DNA of 43,196 nucleotides from a virus. The notes below the pieces were generated by a model. That model was not told where the DNA came from, did no database searches, and saw nothing but the letters and a program-made list of their open reading frames with translations. Positions within the stretch are counted from its first letter, which is position 1. Each line of letters starts with the position of its first letter. The position numbers and the translations under genes were made by a program. Positions 1-6,877 of the stretch are shown piece by piece. The stretch covers positions 1 to 43,196 of the IMG/VR virus record IMGVR_UViG_3300024231_000020. The stretch is one strand, 5' to 3'.

Positions 1-35
1 ACTAACAAAGGAACAAAAATACTAGAACAAATCAA

Positions 36-398
36 ATGAAATACATGATATCATCATACGGAGCCGACATTGCTGTGGGGCTTCTAGAAAAAGAAACAGC
101 AGAAGAAGACATCAACCTAGCCCACAATCTATCAAACTCTCATGTTAATAATAACTATTATAATGGCGTTCTTAATTTTAACTCATTACATTCATTCTAC
201 CGATTCTTAATAAACAAATATTACTTATTGTATTGGCGTCCAGATAGTACATTCCGCCAGTTACTGAAAAAATCAACAAATAAAGCTCGACAAGTACTCG
301 ACACCGAGGTACAACACCGAAACTTCATGCCCGAAATATATCAACGCGAGATCGCGCAAATACATAGATATCAGGTTAGACTAGAAAACACCAAATAA
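36..398 (+). CDS. Hypothetical protein, 120 aa
   Basis: I do not recognise this protein. It is soluble-looking, rich in Asn, Tyr and Leu in the middle and basic toward the C-terminus, with no membrane segment or cysteine motif. The ATG follows an A/C-rich leader (ACTAACAAAGGAACAAAAA and on) without a convincing Shine-Dalgarno sequence, like most genes of the left part. It lies 11 bases before the next gene in the same direction, so the two are probably co-transcribed. Its promoter is outside the window or too close to the edge to judge. Confidence 0.6.
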   Translation: MKYMISSYGADIAVGLLEKETAEEDINLAHNLSNSHVNNNYYNGVLNFNSLHSFYRFLINKYYLLYWRPDSTFRQLLKKSTNKARQVLDTEVQHRNFMPEIYQREIAQIHRYQVRLENTK

Positions 399-409
399 CA
401 AATAACAAA

Positions 410-652
410 ATGACAAATAAGCAAATAACATGGGAGGAATTCCTCAGGAGAGCATCGTCGCACTTTTTATGTGAGCCTTTACCAGAGGGTTTCTTAGACT
501 TACCTGAAGAAGATATCGATGAGTTTATTAACACAAATAAAACTTGTTGGTTTAAAGATTGTGAGGATACTGAATTATATGATATCATCGAGGTGCTGGC
601 AAATGAAATGGAACATTTGCATGAGCATGGAGAATTTGAGTTTGAACTATAA
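410..652 (+). CDS. Hypothetical acidic protein, 80 aa
   Basis: A small, strongly acidic protein of unknown function (runs such as LPEEDIDEF, and a C-terminus ending EFEFEL). Its leader is the AAATAACAAATAACAAA type, with no Shine-Dalgarno sequence. It follows the 120-aa gene closely and is followed by a promoter at 672-699. Highly acidic small phage proteins can be DNA mimics or host inhibitors, but nothing here proves that. Confidence 0.6.
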   Translation: MTNKQITWEEFLRRASSHFLCEPLPEGFLDLPEEDIDEFINTNKTCWFKDCEDTELYDIIEVLANEMEHLHEHGEFEFEL

Positions 653-675
653 AAAAAGATTAAAAAGGGTATTGA
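652..675 (+). repeat. A-rich promoter-upstream repeat, copy 1
   Basis: These 24 bases are identical to 1443-1466. The element is A6-GATT-A5-GGG-TATTGA and includes the first four bases of the -35 box. Related A-tract/GATT elements precede the leftward promoters at 6828 and 8353 on the other strand, so it is probably an UP-type element of this phage's promoters. Confidence 0.7.
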
Positions 676-699
676 CAATGTAAATAAGCAAACTATATA
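672..699 (+). promoter_or_regulatory. Sigma-70-type promoter of the 707 operon
   Basis: TTGACA at 672-677, 16-base spacer, TATATA at 694-699. An A-rich upstream element (AAAAAAGATTAAAAAGGG) ends just before the -35. Transcription should begin at or within a base or two of the ATG at 707, so the mRNA is nearly leaderless. Confidence 0.75.
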
Positions 700-706
700 T
701 AGCGAC

Positions 707-934
707 ATGAAAACAAAACTAGATAAAGAAGAACTGCTCCGAGAAAACCGCGATCTTCGCATCAAGGTTAAGCAGATGGAGCAGGAGATTCTCGACCAAA
801 TATCCCACTCAGGAGTTTGGATTGAGAAGCTGAAAGCAAAGTCGCAGCAGGTTATCGACTTGCTCAACAAGTATGAACCCGACCCATACGAGTCGAACAA
901 TGAAAGTAACGATAACAATAGACGCAACGAGTGA
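707..934 (+). CDS. Hypothetical coiled-coil protein, 75 aa
   Basis: A highly charged helical protein. Residues 6-50 (KEELLRENRDLRIKVKQMEQ and on) have the heptad spacing of a coiled coil. The C-terminus is a polar Asn/Ser/Glu tail. The start is set by the promoter at 672-699, which leaves only seven bases between the -10 box and the ATG. The last 35 bases overlap the next gene. Function unknown. Confidence 0.65.
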   Translation: MKTKLDKEELLRENRDLRIKVKQMEQEILDQISHSGVWIEKLKAKSQQVIDLLNKYEPDPYESNNESNDNNRRNE

Positions 935-1058
935 GCAACAACTTGCTGACTCCCTAATCAAACTAGCCACCAACATATCTGATACCGATACTGGGTCATA
1001 TGAACTGATGGATGGGTCATACCAGATCGAAGAAGCTAACGTAGAAACACAACCATGA
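900..1058 (+). CDS. Hypothetical protein, 52 aa, LMDGSYQ family
   Basis: The product starts MKVTITIDATSEQQLADSL and contains LMDGSYQ near the C-terminus. It is a paralogue of the 53-aa product of 5473-5634, which shares the ITI(D/E)A start and LMDGSYQ. An upstream in-frame start at 873 would lengthen it by nine residues, but the paralogue aligns from the ATG at 900. It overlaps the preceding gene by 35 bases and the following one by four (ATGA). Function unknown. Confidence 0.6.
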   Translation: MKVTITIDATSEQQLADSLIKLATNISDTDTGSYELMDGSYQIEEANVETQP

Positions 1059-1441
1059 AACCACTAAGCAAACAAGAAATGGTCGATGCAATGACCACCA
1101 ACATAGATGCAATGATCAACCTGTTAAATAAGCTGGTGAACAGAACATCTAAGAAGAAAGTAAAAAAACTTTACCTCGATTACCTTCTGGAAGGACAGGA
1201 GGAAATGTATAGCGGATATCTCAAATCCGATCATGAGGTGATGTTGGTTTATCTTGGCGGTCACGAATGGATAGTAGATGTTCGTAAACGTGCCGAGAAT
1301 GATGATGACCCCGATGAAACAATCGAGGGACATATGTTTTCCGTAGAGCAATACGAAACAGCAAAAACTCTTTATGGGGAGCTGGTAAACAAGTATGACG
1401 ATAGAACCGACTTAGCATCACACGCAAACGCATACTCCTGA
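1055..1441 (+). CDS. Hypothetical protein, 128 aa
   Basis: Unknown protein. The N-terminal 50 residues are helical with a basic patch (RTSKKKVKKLYLDYL), followed by a probable beta-rich middle (VMLVYLGGHEWIVDV) and an acidic stretch. The start overlaps the preceding stop (ATGA), implying translational coupling. It is the last gene before the HNH cassette. Confidence 0.6.
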   Translation: MKPLSKQEMVDAMTTNIDAMINLLNKLVNRTSKKKVKKLYLDYLLEGQEEMYSGYLKSDHEVMLVYLGGHEWIVDVRKRAENDDDPDETIEGHMFSVEQYETAKTLYGELVNKYDDRTDLASHANAYS

Positions 1442-1442
1442 T

Positions 1443-1466
1443 AAAAAAGATTAAAAAGGGTATTGA
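1443..1466 (+). repeat. A-rich promoter-upstream repeat, copy 2 (cut off from a -10 box)
   Basis: Identical to 652-675, ending in TATTGA, the start of a -35 box. No -10 box follows at 16-18 bases; instead the HNH gene begins (its stop codon is at 1471-1473). A related A-rich block and a complete promoter reappear at 2080-2133 on the far side of the HNH gene. Confidence 0.7.
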
Positions 1467-1470
1467 TTTT

Positions 1471-2031
1471 TTAGATTGAGTTTCCTTTGCGAAGGTTTTC
1501 CTCTGCCCAAAGTGGTTGAAGGTTTGAGTAGTGATTAGCTTTCCAAGGATCGTCCTCATTCTTAATAAAATAATCTAAAGGAATTTTATGGTCTATATGC
1601 CACTCACCATGATTTCCCCAGGTCATGCCATCTAACCAAAGAGATTCTATGTGTGTTTTAAATTCTTCAATCGTGCATCCAAGATACTCTAATGAGCGTA
1701 ATTCTTTTTGTTGTTTAACTGATTTAGTGACTTGATTAGAATACTGCCTAAGAAGAACAGTTAGTTTAAAATTTGGGTCTGTATGATATCTTTCTTTTTG
1801 TCTTTCCCATGCTTTGCCAGATTTAGCATATTTAGTAGCAGATTTTTTATTTATAGCACAAGACTTTTCATAGTTTTCTTTTCTCCATTTTAAAGCTCTA
1901 GCTTTTGCCTTTTCTTTATTCTTTTGGTAATACTCTTTACATTTCTTTTTATGGCAATCTAAACAATAAGAACTTGTCTTGTGGAATTGATCAAAATCCT
2001 TTAGTGTATTACATACAGAACATTCTTTCAT
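1471..2031 (-). CDS. HNH homing-type endonuclease with N-terminal zinc knuckle, 186 aa
   Basis: The C-terminal half carries the HNH nuclease signature: HIDHKIPLDYF, then NLQPLWAEENLRKGNSI, matching the H-H-N metal finger of phage-borne HNH endonucleases. The N-terminus has a four-cysteine knuckle (CSVC ... YCLDC) followed by a long basic helix rich in Lys and Arg. I start at the ATG at 2031, because the extra 39 residues of the longer frame translate promoter-like DNA. The gene is opposite in direction to its neighbours and lies between two A-rich promoter-like sequences upstream of rIIA, as expected for a mobile endonuclease gene. The same kind of Cys knuckle occurs in the protein at 14125. 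Its own promoter is unclear. Confidence 0.85.
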   Translation of the reverse strand: MKECSVCNTLKDFDQFHKTSSYCLDCHKKKCKEYYQKNKEKAKARALKWRKENYEKSCAINKKSATKYAKSGKAWERQKERYHTDPNFKLTVLLRQYSNQVTKSVKQQKELRSLEYLGCTIEEFKTHIESLWLDGMTWGNHGEWHIDHKIPLDYFIKNEDDPWKANHYSNLQPLWAEENLRKGNSI

Positions 2032-2105
2032 ACTATTATTTACACATGAAAACATATATGAAAACAAAGGATATGAAAAAAGATGAAAAAAGTTTCGAAA
2101 AGGGG

Positions 2106-2133
2106 TTGACTCGCTCAATCCAGTATGTATAAT
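2106..2133 (+). promoter_or_regulatory. Promoter of rIIA
   Basis: TTGACT at 2106-2111, 16-base spacer, TATAAT at 2128-2133, preceded by an A-rich block from 2080. The -10 box overlaps the first codons of the longest rIIA frame, so a transcript from here cannot include the ATG at 2125. Confidence 0.75.
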
Positions 2134-2160
2134 GCGTCCAACAACCAACCAACTAATAAA

Positions 2161-4161
2161 TTGAAAACCAAAGTAAAATCAACACCTATCATCGCATCCG
2201 AGGGATTAGAGCAGTCAATCATGGGCATGGACAATCATGGTCGTGACATGGCAACTTATTTCCTGAGAGATAAGATTTACTCTAACAAGATTCAAGCAGT
2301 CGTGCGTGAGTATATCTGTAATGCAGTAGACGAACATAAGAAGCATGGCGTTGATCGTCCTGTGGAAGTAAGCATGACAGGACTTGGTATTGATCAGGCA
2401 GTCTTTTCTGTTCGTGATCATGCGAAGGGTCTATCAGATGATGGAGTTCGTAAAATCTTTGGTATGTATTTCAAGTCTACCAAGTCAGAAACGAATGATT
2501 CTATTGGTGGTTTTGGAGTTGGCTCTAAAGCTGGTCACGCATACACGGATACATTCAACATCATCTCGCATTACGAGGGTGTCAAGACATCTTACTCATG
2601 TATGCTTGGTGCTGGTGATAATAATGTGCCTGTGGGTCATATCTATAAGTTGGATTCATGTCCTACTGATGAGACTGGTATTGAGATCAATCTTGAGGTC
2701 AAGCCAACAAAAGAAAGAACATCTCGTTATTCTGCTAGAGAGCTGAGTGATGTGGATAAGTTCAAGCGTCAGATTCTCAAGTTCGTGCAGTATGCTCATT
2801 CGCCCATTACCGCCAATATCTTTGACGAGGTTTACAACACGCCAAAGCAGAGACATACGGAAATTATTGATGGGTTCACTATATCTATTGTTGACAAGTT
2901 TACAACAGAAGAAATTCGTTCGTATGATAAGGCTAAAATCAAGCGGGACATTGTTCAGGATGGTTATCAAGCCAAGTTCAAGATGGGCGATGTAACTTAT
3001 GGAGAGGTTAAACTTCCTGATGGTTCTAATTTTCAAGATCACACTATTGTCACAGTTACAGCACCAATGGGATCAATGGACATCCCTATTAGCCGTGAGG
3101 GTATGGAAAGCACAGAAAAAAACAATCGTTTGAAGGAAAGAGCAGTTAAAGCAATACAAACTCTTGCAGAGCAAGATACAGAGCAATTCAAAAAGAAAAC
3201 GCTTATTGAGCTTACCGATTTGTATATGAACAATATTACAGAGAAAGCAGAGATAGGCAAATATTTCTGCTATCGTCCTGATTTTATTTATAGTGACTAT
3301 TACAGAACTGTCACCTCTATCCGTGACCACACTCACTCCGACTTAAAAACAGAAGTTAAAAACGTCGATAAAGAAGATGGCAAGCCTGTTCTTGTGGTTA
3401 TCCCTAACAATCGTGCTACTGATACTTGGGTATCCAAAGTCAATACATGGTGCGGTCTAAACGGCAAGAAGTATTTGTGCGTTAGAGAAGGTCATTACAG
3501 CGACATTAACGACACGTTCCATATCAAAAATGCACGTAAGCTCAAAATGCCTAAGACAGGCAAGCCTATCAATAGTGCAGTTGTTTGGTATCATGCTCGT
3601 AGCCTCGGAACATATACAGCATTAGAGCTTCACAATAAAAACCGCAAGGAAAACGATCTCAAAATCGCCAAAGACTTAGAGGAAGCAAAGGAGCAAAACA
3701 AGAAGCTGTCAAAGACCTGTAAGGACGTAAACATTCTACGTAGTTTTATTCTCAATCCTAACAAGACATCTGGGACTTATTTCAGAGGAAACGATTATGG
3801 TTATTATGTTGGGGCAAAGGGACTCAAGAAAGACCTAGCAGAAATTGGTATTGTGGATGCTGGTAGTGGTGGATCTATTGAAATTAGTTTAAAGAAGATT
3901 CAAGCAGATGCTCAGAATAAGCAAGAGTATTCCGCTTGGTCAAAGACCATTTGTGATTGCCCTTGGATATCTGATAGAACAAAAGCAATAGTAAAGAAAG
4001 ACAACAGCAAATCACAAAGAATAGTTGAGTGGTCTGATTCCCTGAGAAAAGAATGCACATTGCGTGGTCGGATATGGGCTGAGTTCGTAAACCTTAGATA
4101 CTACTATGGAAAGCATAAAAATCTAAGCCGACATGACATCAAAAGAATACTCGATATTTAA
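2161..4161 (+). CDS. rIIA: rIIA-like protein (GHKL ATPase fold)
   Basis: Homologue of the T4 rIIA membrane-associated protector protein family. The N-terminal 200 residues carry a GHKL-type ATP-binding site: an N-box in VREYICNAVDEH, a D-x-x-x-G loop (RDHAKGLSDDG), and a glycine-rich lid (DSIGGFGVGSKAG) followed by YTDTFNI, as in T4 rIIA. The remaining ~450 residues are family-specific and poorly conserved. I place the start at TTG 2161. The -10 box of the only visible promoter lies at 2128-2133, and the bases before the TTG (CAACCAACCAACTAATAAA) match the leader of rIIB. The upstream in-frame ATG at 2125 would add 12 residues. The gene is immediately followed by rIIB, as in T4. In T4 the rII pair protects against phage exclusion; that role here is inferred. 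Confidence 0.85.
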   Translation: MKTKVKSTPIIASEGLEQSIMGMDNHGRDMATYFLRDKIYSNKIQAVVREYICNAVDEHKKHGVDRPVEVSMTGLGIDQAVFSVRDHAKGLSDDGVRKIFGMYFKSTKSETNDSIGGFGVGSKAGHAYTDTFNIISHYEGVKTSYSCMLGAGDNNVPVGHIYKLDSCPTDETGIEINLEVKPTKERTSRYSARELSDVDKFKRQILKFVQYAHSPITANIFDEVYNTPKQRHTEIIDGFTISIVDKFTTEEIRSYDKAKIKRDIVQDGYQAKFKMGDVTYGEVKLPDGSNFQDHTIVTVTAPMGSMDIPISREGMESTEKNNRLKERAVKAIQTLAEQDTEQFKKKTLIELTDLYMNNITEKAEIGKYFCYRPDFIYSDYYRTVTSIRDHTHSDLKTEVKNVDKEDGKPVLVVIPNNRATDTWVSKVNTWCGLNGKKYLCVREGHYSDINDTFHIKNARKLKMPKTGKPINSAVVWYHARSLGTYTALELHNKNRKENDLKIAKDLEEAKEQNKKLSKTCKDVNILRSFILNPNKTSGTYFRGNDYGYYVGAKGLKKDLAEIGIVDAGSGGSIEISLKKIQADAQNKQEYSAWSKTICDCPWISDRTKAIVKKDNSKSQRIVEWSDSLRKECTLRGRIWAEFVNLRYYYGKHKNLSRHDIKRILDI

Positions 4162-4162
4162 T

Positions 4163-4191
4163 TTGACAGAAACCCGCCATTACCCTACAAT
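4163..4191 (+). promoter_or_regulatory. Promoter of rIIB
   Basis: TTGACA at 4163-4168, 17-base spacer, TACAAT at 4186-4191. The -35 overlaps the sequence just after the rIIA stop. Transcription from about 4198 gives a ~20-base CA-rich leader (TAACAAACAACCAACAATA) with no Shine-Dalgarno sequence. Confidence 0.8.
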
Positions 4192-4219
4192 AACCACGTA
4201 ACAAACAACCAACAATAAT

Positions 4220-5233
4220 ATGCAATATATCATAAATGACCAAAGCATTGTTTTCTTCCACGGAGGGAAACCAGTCAAGGTAGAGAAATCTGCCCCAGAA
4301 TACAATCGCATCATTGCTTGTTTCGATCTTCCCGAAGATCAGCAAGCCGATGCTATCGCAGGGCTTATCGACAAAAAGGTAGGCGAGTTCGAGCAGGACG
4401 GATTCACAATCAATCCTGATTCGGTTACATACGAGGGTGAGCGTTTACCCACAGCACTCGCTGATAAAGTGCGTTCCATTGCTCAAGAAGGTTTACCTGT
4501 TAAGCTGTTCAAGAAGTTCTGGGATTCATTACAGCACAACCCAAGTGCCAACTCAGTTCGCCAACTCTATGACTTCCTTGCTTATAAGGAGCTACCAATC
4601 ACAGAGGACGGATGCTTCCTTGCTTACAAGGGTGTCAATCGTAATGGTTGGTCATGTCATGGTAATACCAAAACCAAGGTATTGCAAGGCGAAGTTAACT
4701 CTGAGGGACGCATTAAGAATGAGGTTGGCGATACTATCGAAGTCCTCCGCAGGGATGTAGATGACGAGCGTTCTAATCATTGCTCGTTTGGTCTGCACGT
4801 TGGATCACTTGACTATGCAGAATCATTCTCCAATGGTCGTGTGCTAATCGTTAAAATCAATCCTGCCGATGTAGTGAGTGTGCCTAATGATTGCTCTTGC
4901 CAGAAGTGCCGTGTATCCAAGTATGAGATCATTGATTCTTATGAGACTGAGATCAAGAGTGCTGTATGTGATGCTGATGGCAATCCTATCCTTTCAGAAG
5001 ATGACGAGGAAACTAATGAGATCATTGATCGTGTGGAAAGCTACCTTGCTAAGAAGCGTGACATTGACAACTACGGAGCGGGAGAAGATCGTGTTGAGCT
5101 TGTTGAGCTTGTTGATATACAGAAGATGCTCAACTACCCTAGCAGACTCCGTGTGTTAGATGTTCTCACTCAGTTGGGTGAAGAATGGTATCAGTGTGAG
5201 GAAAGTGGTAAGTATTACGTGACACTTTATTAA
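4220..5233 (+). CDS. rIIB: rIIB-like protein, 337 aa
   Basis: Homologue of T4 rIIB, the partner of rIIA. Characteristic stretches are the central LYDFLAYKELPITEDGCFLAYKG, then CSFGLHVGSLDYAESF and VLIVKINPADVVSVPNDCSCQKCRVSKYE, seen in rIIB-like proteins of many large phages. The last segment contains a C-x-C-x2-C cluster that may bind metal. It has its own promoter (4163-4191) and a CA-rich leader. A G/C-rich hairpin and a pair of tiny genes follow, then a terminator at 5661. Function in exclusion resistance is inferred from the family and the adjacent rIIA. Confidence 0.85.
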   Translation: MQYIINDQSIVFFHGGKPVKVEKSAPEYNRIIACFDLPEDQQADAIAGLIDKKVGEFEQDGFTINPDSVTYEGERLPTALADKVRSIAQEGLPVKLFKKFWDSLQHNPSANSVRQLYDFLAYKELPITEDGCFLAYKGVNRNGWSCHGNTKTKVLQGEVNSEGRIKNEVGDTIEVLRRDVDDERSNHCSFGLHVGSLDYAESFSNGRVLIVKINPADVVSVPNDCSCQKCRVSKYEIIDSYETEIKSAVCDADGNPILSEDDEETNEIIDRVESYLAKKRDIDNYGAGEDRVELVELVDIQKMLNYPSRLRVLDVLTQLGEEWYQCEESGKYYVTLY

Positions 5234-5252
5234 GTTGGTATTAGTAACAGCC

Positions 5253-5285
5253 TCTCTCCTGCTCTTGGTTGTGGGGGAGGGGCAA
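5253..5285 (+). other. G/C-rich hairpin between rIIB and the 58-aa gene
   Basis: CCTCTCTCC and GGGGAGGGG can form a nine-pair stem with G-U pairs around a 14-base loop. There is no U-tract after it, so it is not a classical terminator. It may stabilise the rIIB message end or attenuate read-through into the next two genes. Confidence 0.4.
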
Positions 5286-5299
5286 ACCAAATAGAAACA

Positions 5300-5476
5300 A
5301 TGACAAAAGAATATATAGTAACATGGACAGTCAAGAACGAGGACTACGGATACACCGACGATTGGGAAAGGTTCGAATCGCACGAAGAAGCCAAACTCTT
5401 ATACGATGAAATGCTCAGAGATGACAACCTATACACCGCAAGCCTAGCAGAAACATTAGAATCAACAGAAGCATGA
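5300..5476 (+). CDS. Hypothetical protein, 58 aa
   Basis: A small acidic protein starting MTKEYIVTWTVKNEDYGYTD and ending in ESTEA. The first 15 residues look like a beta strand and the rest is helical. The leader is CCAAATAGAAACA, without a Shine-Dalgarno sequence. The stop overlaps the start of the next small gene (ATGA). Function unknown. Confidence 0.55.
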   Translation: MTKEYIVTWTVKNEDYGYTDDWERFESHEEAKLLYDEMLRDDNLYTASLAETLESTEA

Positions 5477-5634
5477 TAGCAACAATTACAATAGAAGCAA
5501 ATACTGAAACCGAATTCATCGAGCGACTCGATCAAATACGAAATGCAGTAGAGACAAATAGCATAGAGGACAATCAACTAATGGATGGTAGCTATCAGGT
5601 CAACACCGCAAATATAGAACTAGAATTGGTATAG
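5473..5634 (+). CDS. Hypothetical protein, 53 aa, LMDGSYQ family
   Basis: Paralogue of the 52-aa product at 900-1058: both begin with an ITI(E/D)A strand, have a helical centre, and end with LMDGSYQ plus a short acidic tail. Both are coupled by overlap to an upstream small gene. Translation starts in the ATGA overlap with the 58-aa gene. Function unknown; this is the last gene of the rightward operon. Confidence 0.55.
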   Translation: MIATITIEANTETEFIERLDQIRNAVETNSIEDNQLMDGSYQVNTANIELELV

Positions 5635-5660
5635 CTGTAAATAGCAAATAGTCAAATAGC

Positions 5661-5692
5661 AAAAGCCCAGGATAAAACCTGAGCTTTTTTTT
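5661..5692 (+). terminator. Rho-independent terminator of the rIIB operon
   Basis: AAAGCCCAGG, loop ATAAAA, CCTGAGCTTT, then a run of T. The stem has one mismatch. It closes the rightward operon just before the convergent leftward block. Confidence 0.8.
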
Positions 5693-5707
5693 GTATAGAT
5701 ATATGTG

Positions 5708-5773
5708 TAAGTCGTTCAGTATCAAGGAGTTAGACGAGGCACCCCCTCTAACTCGTTCAGCATCAACGAGTTA
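5708..5773. repeat. Dyad-site pair 1 (25 bp + 16 + 25 bp)
   Basis: Two copies of the 25-bp dyad site TAAnTCnTT-7-AAnGAnTTA at 5708-5732 and 5749-5773, 41 bp apart, around a C-rich 16-bp spacer (GACGAGGCACCCCCTC). This pair lies between the convergent ends of the rIIB operon and the leftward operon, not upstream of a promoter. The second copy has perfect 9-bp arms. Confidence 0.9.
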
Positions 5774-5781
5774 GGGCTATG

Positions 5782-5910
5782 TCAATCATAATCTTTATCT
5801 TGTTGTTTTAACATATCATAGGCGAGTGCGACAAAGAACCATACTAGGCTAATTGTCCAGAGTGCTATGAGGCAGATACCTGCAACTGTTAGTAATTCGT
5901 TTGTGGTCAT
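5782..5910 (-). CDS. Small single-span membrane protein, 42 aa
   Basis: The product begins MTTNELLTVAGICLIALW and contains one hydrophobic helix (about residues 6-30, GICLIALWTISLVWFFVALA), followed by a short charged C-terminus ending KDYD. The start overlaps the stop of the preceding gene (ATGA). It could act in the envelope, but nothing identifies it further. It is the last gene of the leftward block. Confidence 0.55.
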   Translation of the reverse strand: MTTNELLTVAGICLIALWTISLVWFFVALAYDMLKQQDKDYD

Positions 5911-6077
5911 GATGGTGAGTGGACTTGTAGTTCTGGTTCTCTATCGAACACCTCAAGCTCTACCTCAAAGGGTAATGTCTTAAGCAAGATGCTGATCTCG
6001 TCGATAGCTTCAAGTTGCTTGTCGAAGAGTTTGTCTCTATCGTCGTCTCTGATTGTTAGTTGGATTCTTGTTTGCAT
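5907..6077 (-). CDS. Hypothetical protein, 56 aa
   Basis: A small acidic protein starting MQTRIQLTIRDDDRDKLFDK. The beta-strand start followed by an acidic helix resembles the general shape of the LMDGSYQ-family proteins, though the sequence is different. A promoter at 6084-6111 ends six bases before the ATG, so the start is well supported. Function unknown. Confidence 0.6.
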   Translation of the reverse strand: MQTRIQLTIRDDDRDKLFDKQLEAIDEISILLKTLPFEVELEVFDREPELQVHSPS

Positions 6078-6083
6078 AGCTAT

Positions 6084-6111
6084 ATTATAGTAAATTGGTG
6101 ATTAAGGTCAA
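6084..6111 (-). promoter_or_regulatory. Leaderless promoter of the 56-aa gene
   Basis: On the minus strand TTGACC (6111-6106), 16-base spacer, TATAAT (6089-6084), then six bases and ATG at 6077. The -35 overlaps the stop codon of the upstream 73-aa gene. Confidence 0.75.
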
Positions 6112-6329
6112 GCGATTATTTTTGAGTTTTTAATGTCATACATGCCTGTTATTTGTATTACCTCTGCTTGTAGATTATTTGGCAATGTTTTAGTCGCAGA
6201 TCTGTATTGCCTTAGTGCATCCTTGTCATCTTTTGCTTCGTGGACGTAACCCAAAGTAGTTCTGCCTTTAGTTTTTTTGTTGTAAAGAAAGATATGATGG
6301 ACTTCTCTTGTGCGTTCTTCTGGGTTCAT
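6108..6329 (-). CDS. Hypothetical protein, 73 aa
   Basis: Unknown protein with a basic N-terminal half (NPEERTREVHHIFLYNKKTK) and a helix containing DDKDALRQYRSATK. It begins four bases after the stop of the 91-aa gene, so it is translated from the same message. There is no Shine-Dalgarno sequence; the ATG follows AAAATAATAAT. Confidence 0.55.
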   Translation of the reverse strand: MNPEERTREVHHIFLYNKKTKGRTTLGYVHEAKDDKDALRQYRSATKTLPNNLQAEVIQITGMYDIKNSKIIA

Positions 6330-6333
6330 ATTA

Positions 6334-6609
6334 TTATTTTGCTAGGAACATTCCTCCACCGAAGAAACCTTCGTGGCTTAGTTCTTTAGCTTTAGCTTTT
6401 ATGTTTTTGGCTGTGCCTCTTACAAGTGAGTCGTGGTGTTCTGTTAGTGGATCGACTAGCTTTACCACCTTATTGTATTCGTGCATTGAGGTATTGATGA
6501 ACATACCCTCTTTGATTTTCTTTCCATTGGTGATCCTTGCCGCTTCTAGTAGAAGCTTATAGTCGCTGGGAGAGAGGATGTCTTTTATGTGCTGTAATTG
6601 TTTGCTCAT
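6334..6609 (-). CDS. Hypothetical protein, 91 aa
   Basis: A mostly helical basic protein (MSKQLQHIKDILSPSDYKLL) with a glycine-rich C-terminus (FFGGGMFLAK). The start is fixed by the promoter at 6616-6644, which ends six bases before the ATG. Function unknown. It is followed by the 73-aa gene. Confidence 0.6.
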   Translation of the reverse strand: MSKQLQHIKDILSPSDYKLLLEAARITNGKKIKEGMFINTSMHEYNKVVKLVDPLTEHHDSLVRGTAKNIKAKAKELSHEGFFGGGMFLAK

Positions 6610-6615
6610 GGTTAT

Positions 6616-6644
6616 ATTTTAAAGGTTTGGGTTTTAATTTGCAA
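6616..6644 (-). promoter_or_regulatory. Leaderless promoter of the 91-aa gene
   Basis: TTGCAA (6644-6639), 17-base spacer, TAAAAT (6621-6616), six bases, ATG at 6609. The sequence TTAAAATATAACCATG is the same as before the gene at 11028. Confidence 0.7.
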
Positions 6645-6794
6645 TGATATTTTTGTGTTTTTTTGGAAAGCTGGGCTGGTCATATCCATTATATTCAACT
6701 AAAAACGCCAACCCTCGCTGTCCCTTCTCAGGTAATTTAGTCTACACCTAGAGGTAATCACCTACGCCTCTAACGCTTGGCTTTCCCTTTTGGT
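6645..6794 (-). ncRNA. Candidate structured small RNA or long leader
   Basis: A promoter at 6801-6828 fires leftward, but no convincing gene starts for about 190 bases, and the 91-aa gene has its own promoter. The RNA would contain a six-pair hairpin (TAGAGG / CCTCTA around 12 bases), a second AGGT/ACCT pairing, GCCAA that can pair with TTGGC, and a CAGCTTTCCAAAA segment also found in the leader at 11342-11570. I cannot assign it to a known RNA family. Confidence 0.35.
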
Positions 6795-6800
6795 GTCTGC

Positions 6801-6828
6801 ATTATAGCAGAATGGCGGGGGATAGCAA
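6801..6828 (-). promoter_or_regulatory. Leftward promoter with A-rich upstream element
   Basis: TTGCTA (6828-6823), 16-base spacer, TATAAT (6806-6801). Upstream on the minus strand lies A-tract-GATTAAAAAGG, the same element as at 652 and 1443, then a GTTCCAC palindrome and dyad-site pair 2. Confidence 0.75.
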
Positions 6829-6849
6829 CACCTTTTTAATCTTTTTTTT

Positions 6850-6867
6850 GTGGAACAAATGTTCCAC
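6850..6867. repeat. GTTCCAC palindrome
   Basis: GTGGAACAAATGTTCCAC, perfect eight-base arms around AA. An identical copy lies at 10215-10232. It sits between dyad-site pair 2 and the promoter at 6801-6828. Confidence 0.85.
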
Positions 6868-6877
6868 GGAACCTCTA

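Noticed and set aside
376-927. 183-codon leftward frame opposite three rightward genes
   Set aside because: Ser/Phe/Leu-rich composition typical of the antisense of acidic, Glu/Lys-rich genes; no promoter or start signal.
2032-2148. 39-residue N-terminal extension of the HNH protein
   Set aside because: It translates the rIIA promoter region antisense, and the zinc knuckle begins directly after the internal Met at 2031.
6616-6692. 25-codon frame (MDMTSPAFQKNTKI...) before the 91-aa gene
   Set aside because: It reads through the -35 and -10 of the 6616-6644 promoter and has no support of its own.
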